A stretch of 7,104 nt of DNA, taken from positions 1 to 7,104 of the forward strand of contig JBOHSI010000050.1 in NCBI GenBank assembly GCA_050733055.1. The letters are read 5' to 3'. The notes below the pieces were generated by a model. The model ran no database searches. It saw only the letters and a list, made by a program, of their open reading frames with translations, and was not told where the DNA came from. Every line of letters starts with the position of its first letter. Position 1 is the stretch's first letter. Of the stretch, positions 6,494 to 7,104 are shown in pieces. Source of the stretch: DASUAL01 sp050733055 (GTDB lineage: Bacteria; Gemmatimonadota; Gemmatimonadetes; Gemmatimonadales; GWC2-71-9). A program made the position numbers and the translations under genes.

Positions 6494-7104
6494 CAGAACG
6501 CCTGGCCTACCGAGAACTGGACCACGACACGCCGCCAAAAGCCAGGCGGCAGGCCGGGCTCGAACGACACGTTCTCGATTAGGGTGAGGTCGTTGTTGTC
6601 CTCGAAGTACACCGGCCCCGGCTCGGCCGGATGCCCGTTGTACGCCGCGTCGAGCCGCACCGGCCCTAGGGGCGTGGCGAAACGCACGCCCGCGCCTGGC
6701 GTGACCCGCAGGCCGCTCACGGTGGTGAGCTGATCGCCACGTTCCCACACCTGCCCCGCGTCCACGAACACCGCAACGCGCATCCTCTCGGGGAACAGCG
6801 GCGTGGCGAACCGCAGCTCGGCGTTCGCAACAAACAGGGAGTTGCCACCCGTCGGCGAGGCGCTCACGCGGCCGGGCACCAACATGGTGTCCGCGCCTTG
6901 GATCACCAACGTGTCCGTGACGTAGACCCGTGGACCGAGCTCGTTGCGCTTGTACCCCCGCACGGAGTTGGGCCCGCCGCCGTAGAAGCGCTGGTCCGGG
7001 GGAACGAAGCGGACGCTCTGCCCGGCGGCCGCGATGCGCCGCCCGGGCAGGATCACCCCACCCCGCACCCGCCAGGCGAACACGCCGCGGCGGCCGATCG
7101 GATG
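6493..7104 (-). CDS. tamA: Omp85-family outer-membrane barrel protein (TamA/BamA type), C-terminal part only
   Basis: The last 203 codons of an outer-membrane beta-barrel protein are visible; the frame is open through the right edge, so the N-terminus (signal peptide and POTRA domains expected from the family) is missing. About 50 residues into the visible part is the segment GGGPNSVRGYKRNELGPR. It contains VRGY, the Omp85 loop-6 motif (VRGF/Y) that folds back into the barrel. Strand-like stretches follow (NAELRFATPLFP, VAVFVDAGQVW, GAGVRFATPLGPVRLDAAY), as in the last strands of BamA and TamA. The protein ends VVVQFSVGQAF, alternating hydrophobic residues with a terminal Phe, the usual C-terminal barrel-insertion signal. 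A GTG at 7083 could be read as a start, but it lies inside the barrel and the frame continues upstream of it. The stop overlaps the tamB start by one base. This coupling to tamB favours TamA over BamA, but the POTRA count that would decide is not visible. The Omp85 family call is secure; the exact subfamily is inferred. Confidence 0.88.
   Translation of the reverse strand, partial: HPIGRRGVFAWRVRGGVILPGRRIAAAGQSVRFVPPDQRFYGGGPNSVRGYKRNELGPRVYVTDTLVIQGADTMLVPGRVSASPTGGNSLFVANAELRFATPLFPERMRVAVFVDAGQVWERGDQLTTVSGLRVTPGAGVRFATPLGPVRLDAAYNGHPAEPGPVYFEDNNDLTLIENVSFEPGLPPGFWRRVVVQFSVGQAF
6501..6505 (-). promoter_or_regulatory. Probable Shine-Dalgarno site of tamB, inside the end of the barrel gene
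   Basis: On the minus strand the bases CCAGG end 7 nt before the ATG at 6493, so the AGG core sits at normal spacing. It lies in the last codons of the upstream barrel gene, whose TGA shares its final A with this ATG (TGATG). The site and the coupling support the ATG at 6493 rather than the in-frame start 85 codons upstream. The match is short, so re-initiation by ribosomes finishing the upstream gene probably contributes. Confidence 0.45.

Noticed and set aside
6494..6748. In-frame upstream extension of tamB by 85 codons
   Set aside because: It overlaps the well-supported barrel gene in another frame, is Arg/Ala/Gly-rich with no signal sequence, and would push the membrane anchor away from the N-terminus. 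The ATG at 6493 has a plausible ribosome site and the typical TGATG coupling.

Overview
The window is GC-rich (about 70% by eye, with codon third positions almost all G or C) and is completely filled by four genes, all read on the minus strand. In transcription order, from right to left, they are: (1) the C-terminal end of an outer-membrane Omp85-family barrel protein of the TamA/BamA type, cut by the right edge; (2) a complete, very large TamB-family inter-membrane bridge protein of 1481 residues; (3) a complete YegS/DgkB-type lipid kinase of 300 residues; (4) a sigma-54-dependent NtrC-type response regulator, cut by the left edge before its DNA-binding domain. There is no RNA gene, mobile element, CRISPR array, terminator or intergenic space.

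The organism is a diderm bacterium, because TamA/TamB proteins need an outer membrane. The high GC, the long TamB with many Asp-Ser/Thr-Leu segments, and this gene order recall Gemmatimonadota. That assignment is an impression from composition and protein style, not something a marker gene here proves.

The genes are packed as a translationally coupled operon. The barrel gene and tamB share one base (TGATG). The tamB stop TAG is followed directly by the kinase ATG. The kinase stop lies inside the first codons of the regulator, an 8-base overlap. No promoter can lie between these genes except inside coding sequence, so the main promoter should be upstream of the barrel gene, beyond the right edge.

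TamA and TamB form an envelope-spanning machine linked to outer-membrane protein assembly and, from more recent work on TamB/YhdP/YdbH, to phospholipid movement from the inner to the outer membrane. A lipid kinase directly downstream fits a shared role in envelope lipid homeostasis. The sigma-54 regulator at the end suggests that the operon also produces a transcriptional responder, with its sensor kinase probably beyond the left edge. These functional links are inferred from gene order.

No clearly new system is visible. The most checkable oddities are a very strong G-quadruplex motif in the coding strand of tamB, an A7 run between the receiver and ATPase domains of the regulator, and a pair of lone cysteines at the TamB C-terminus.
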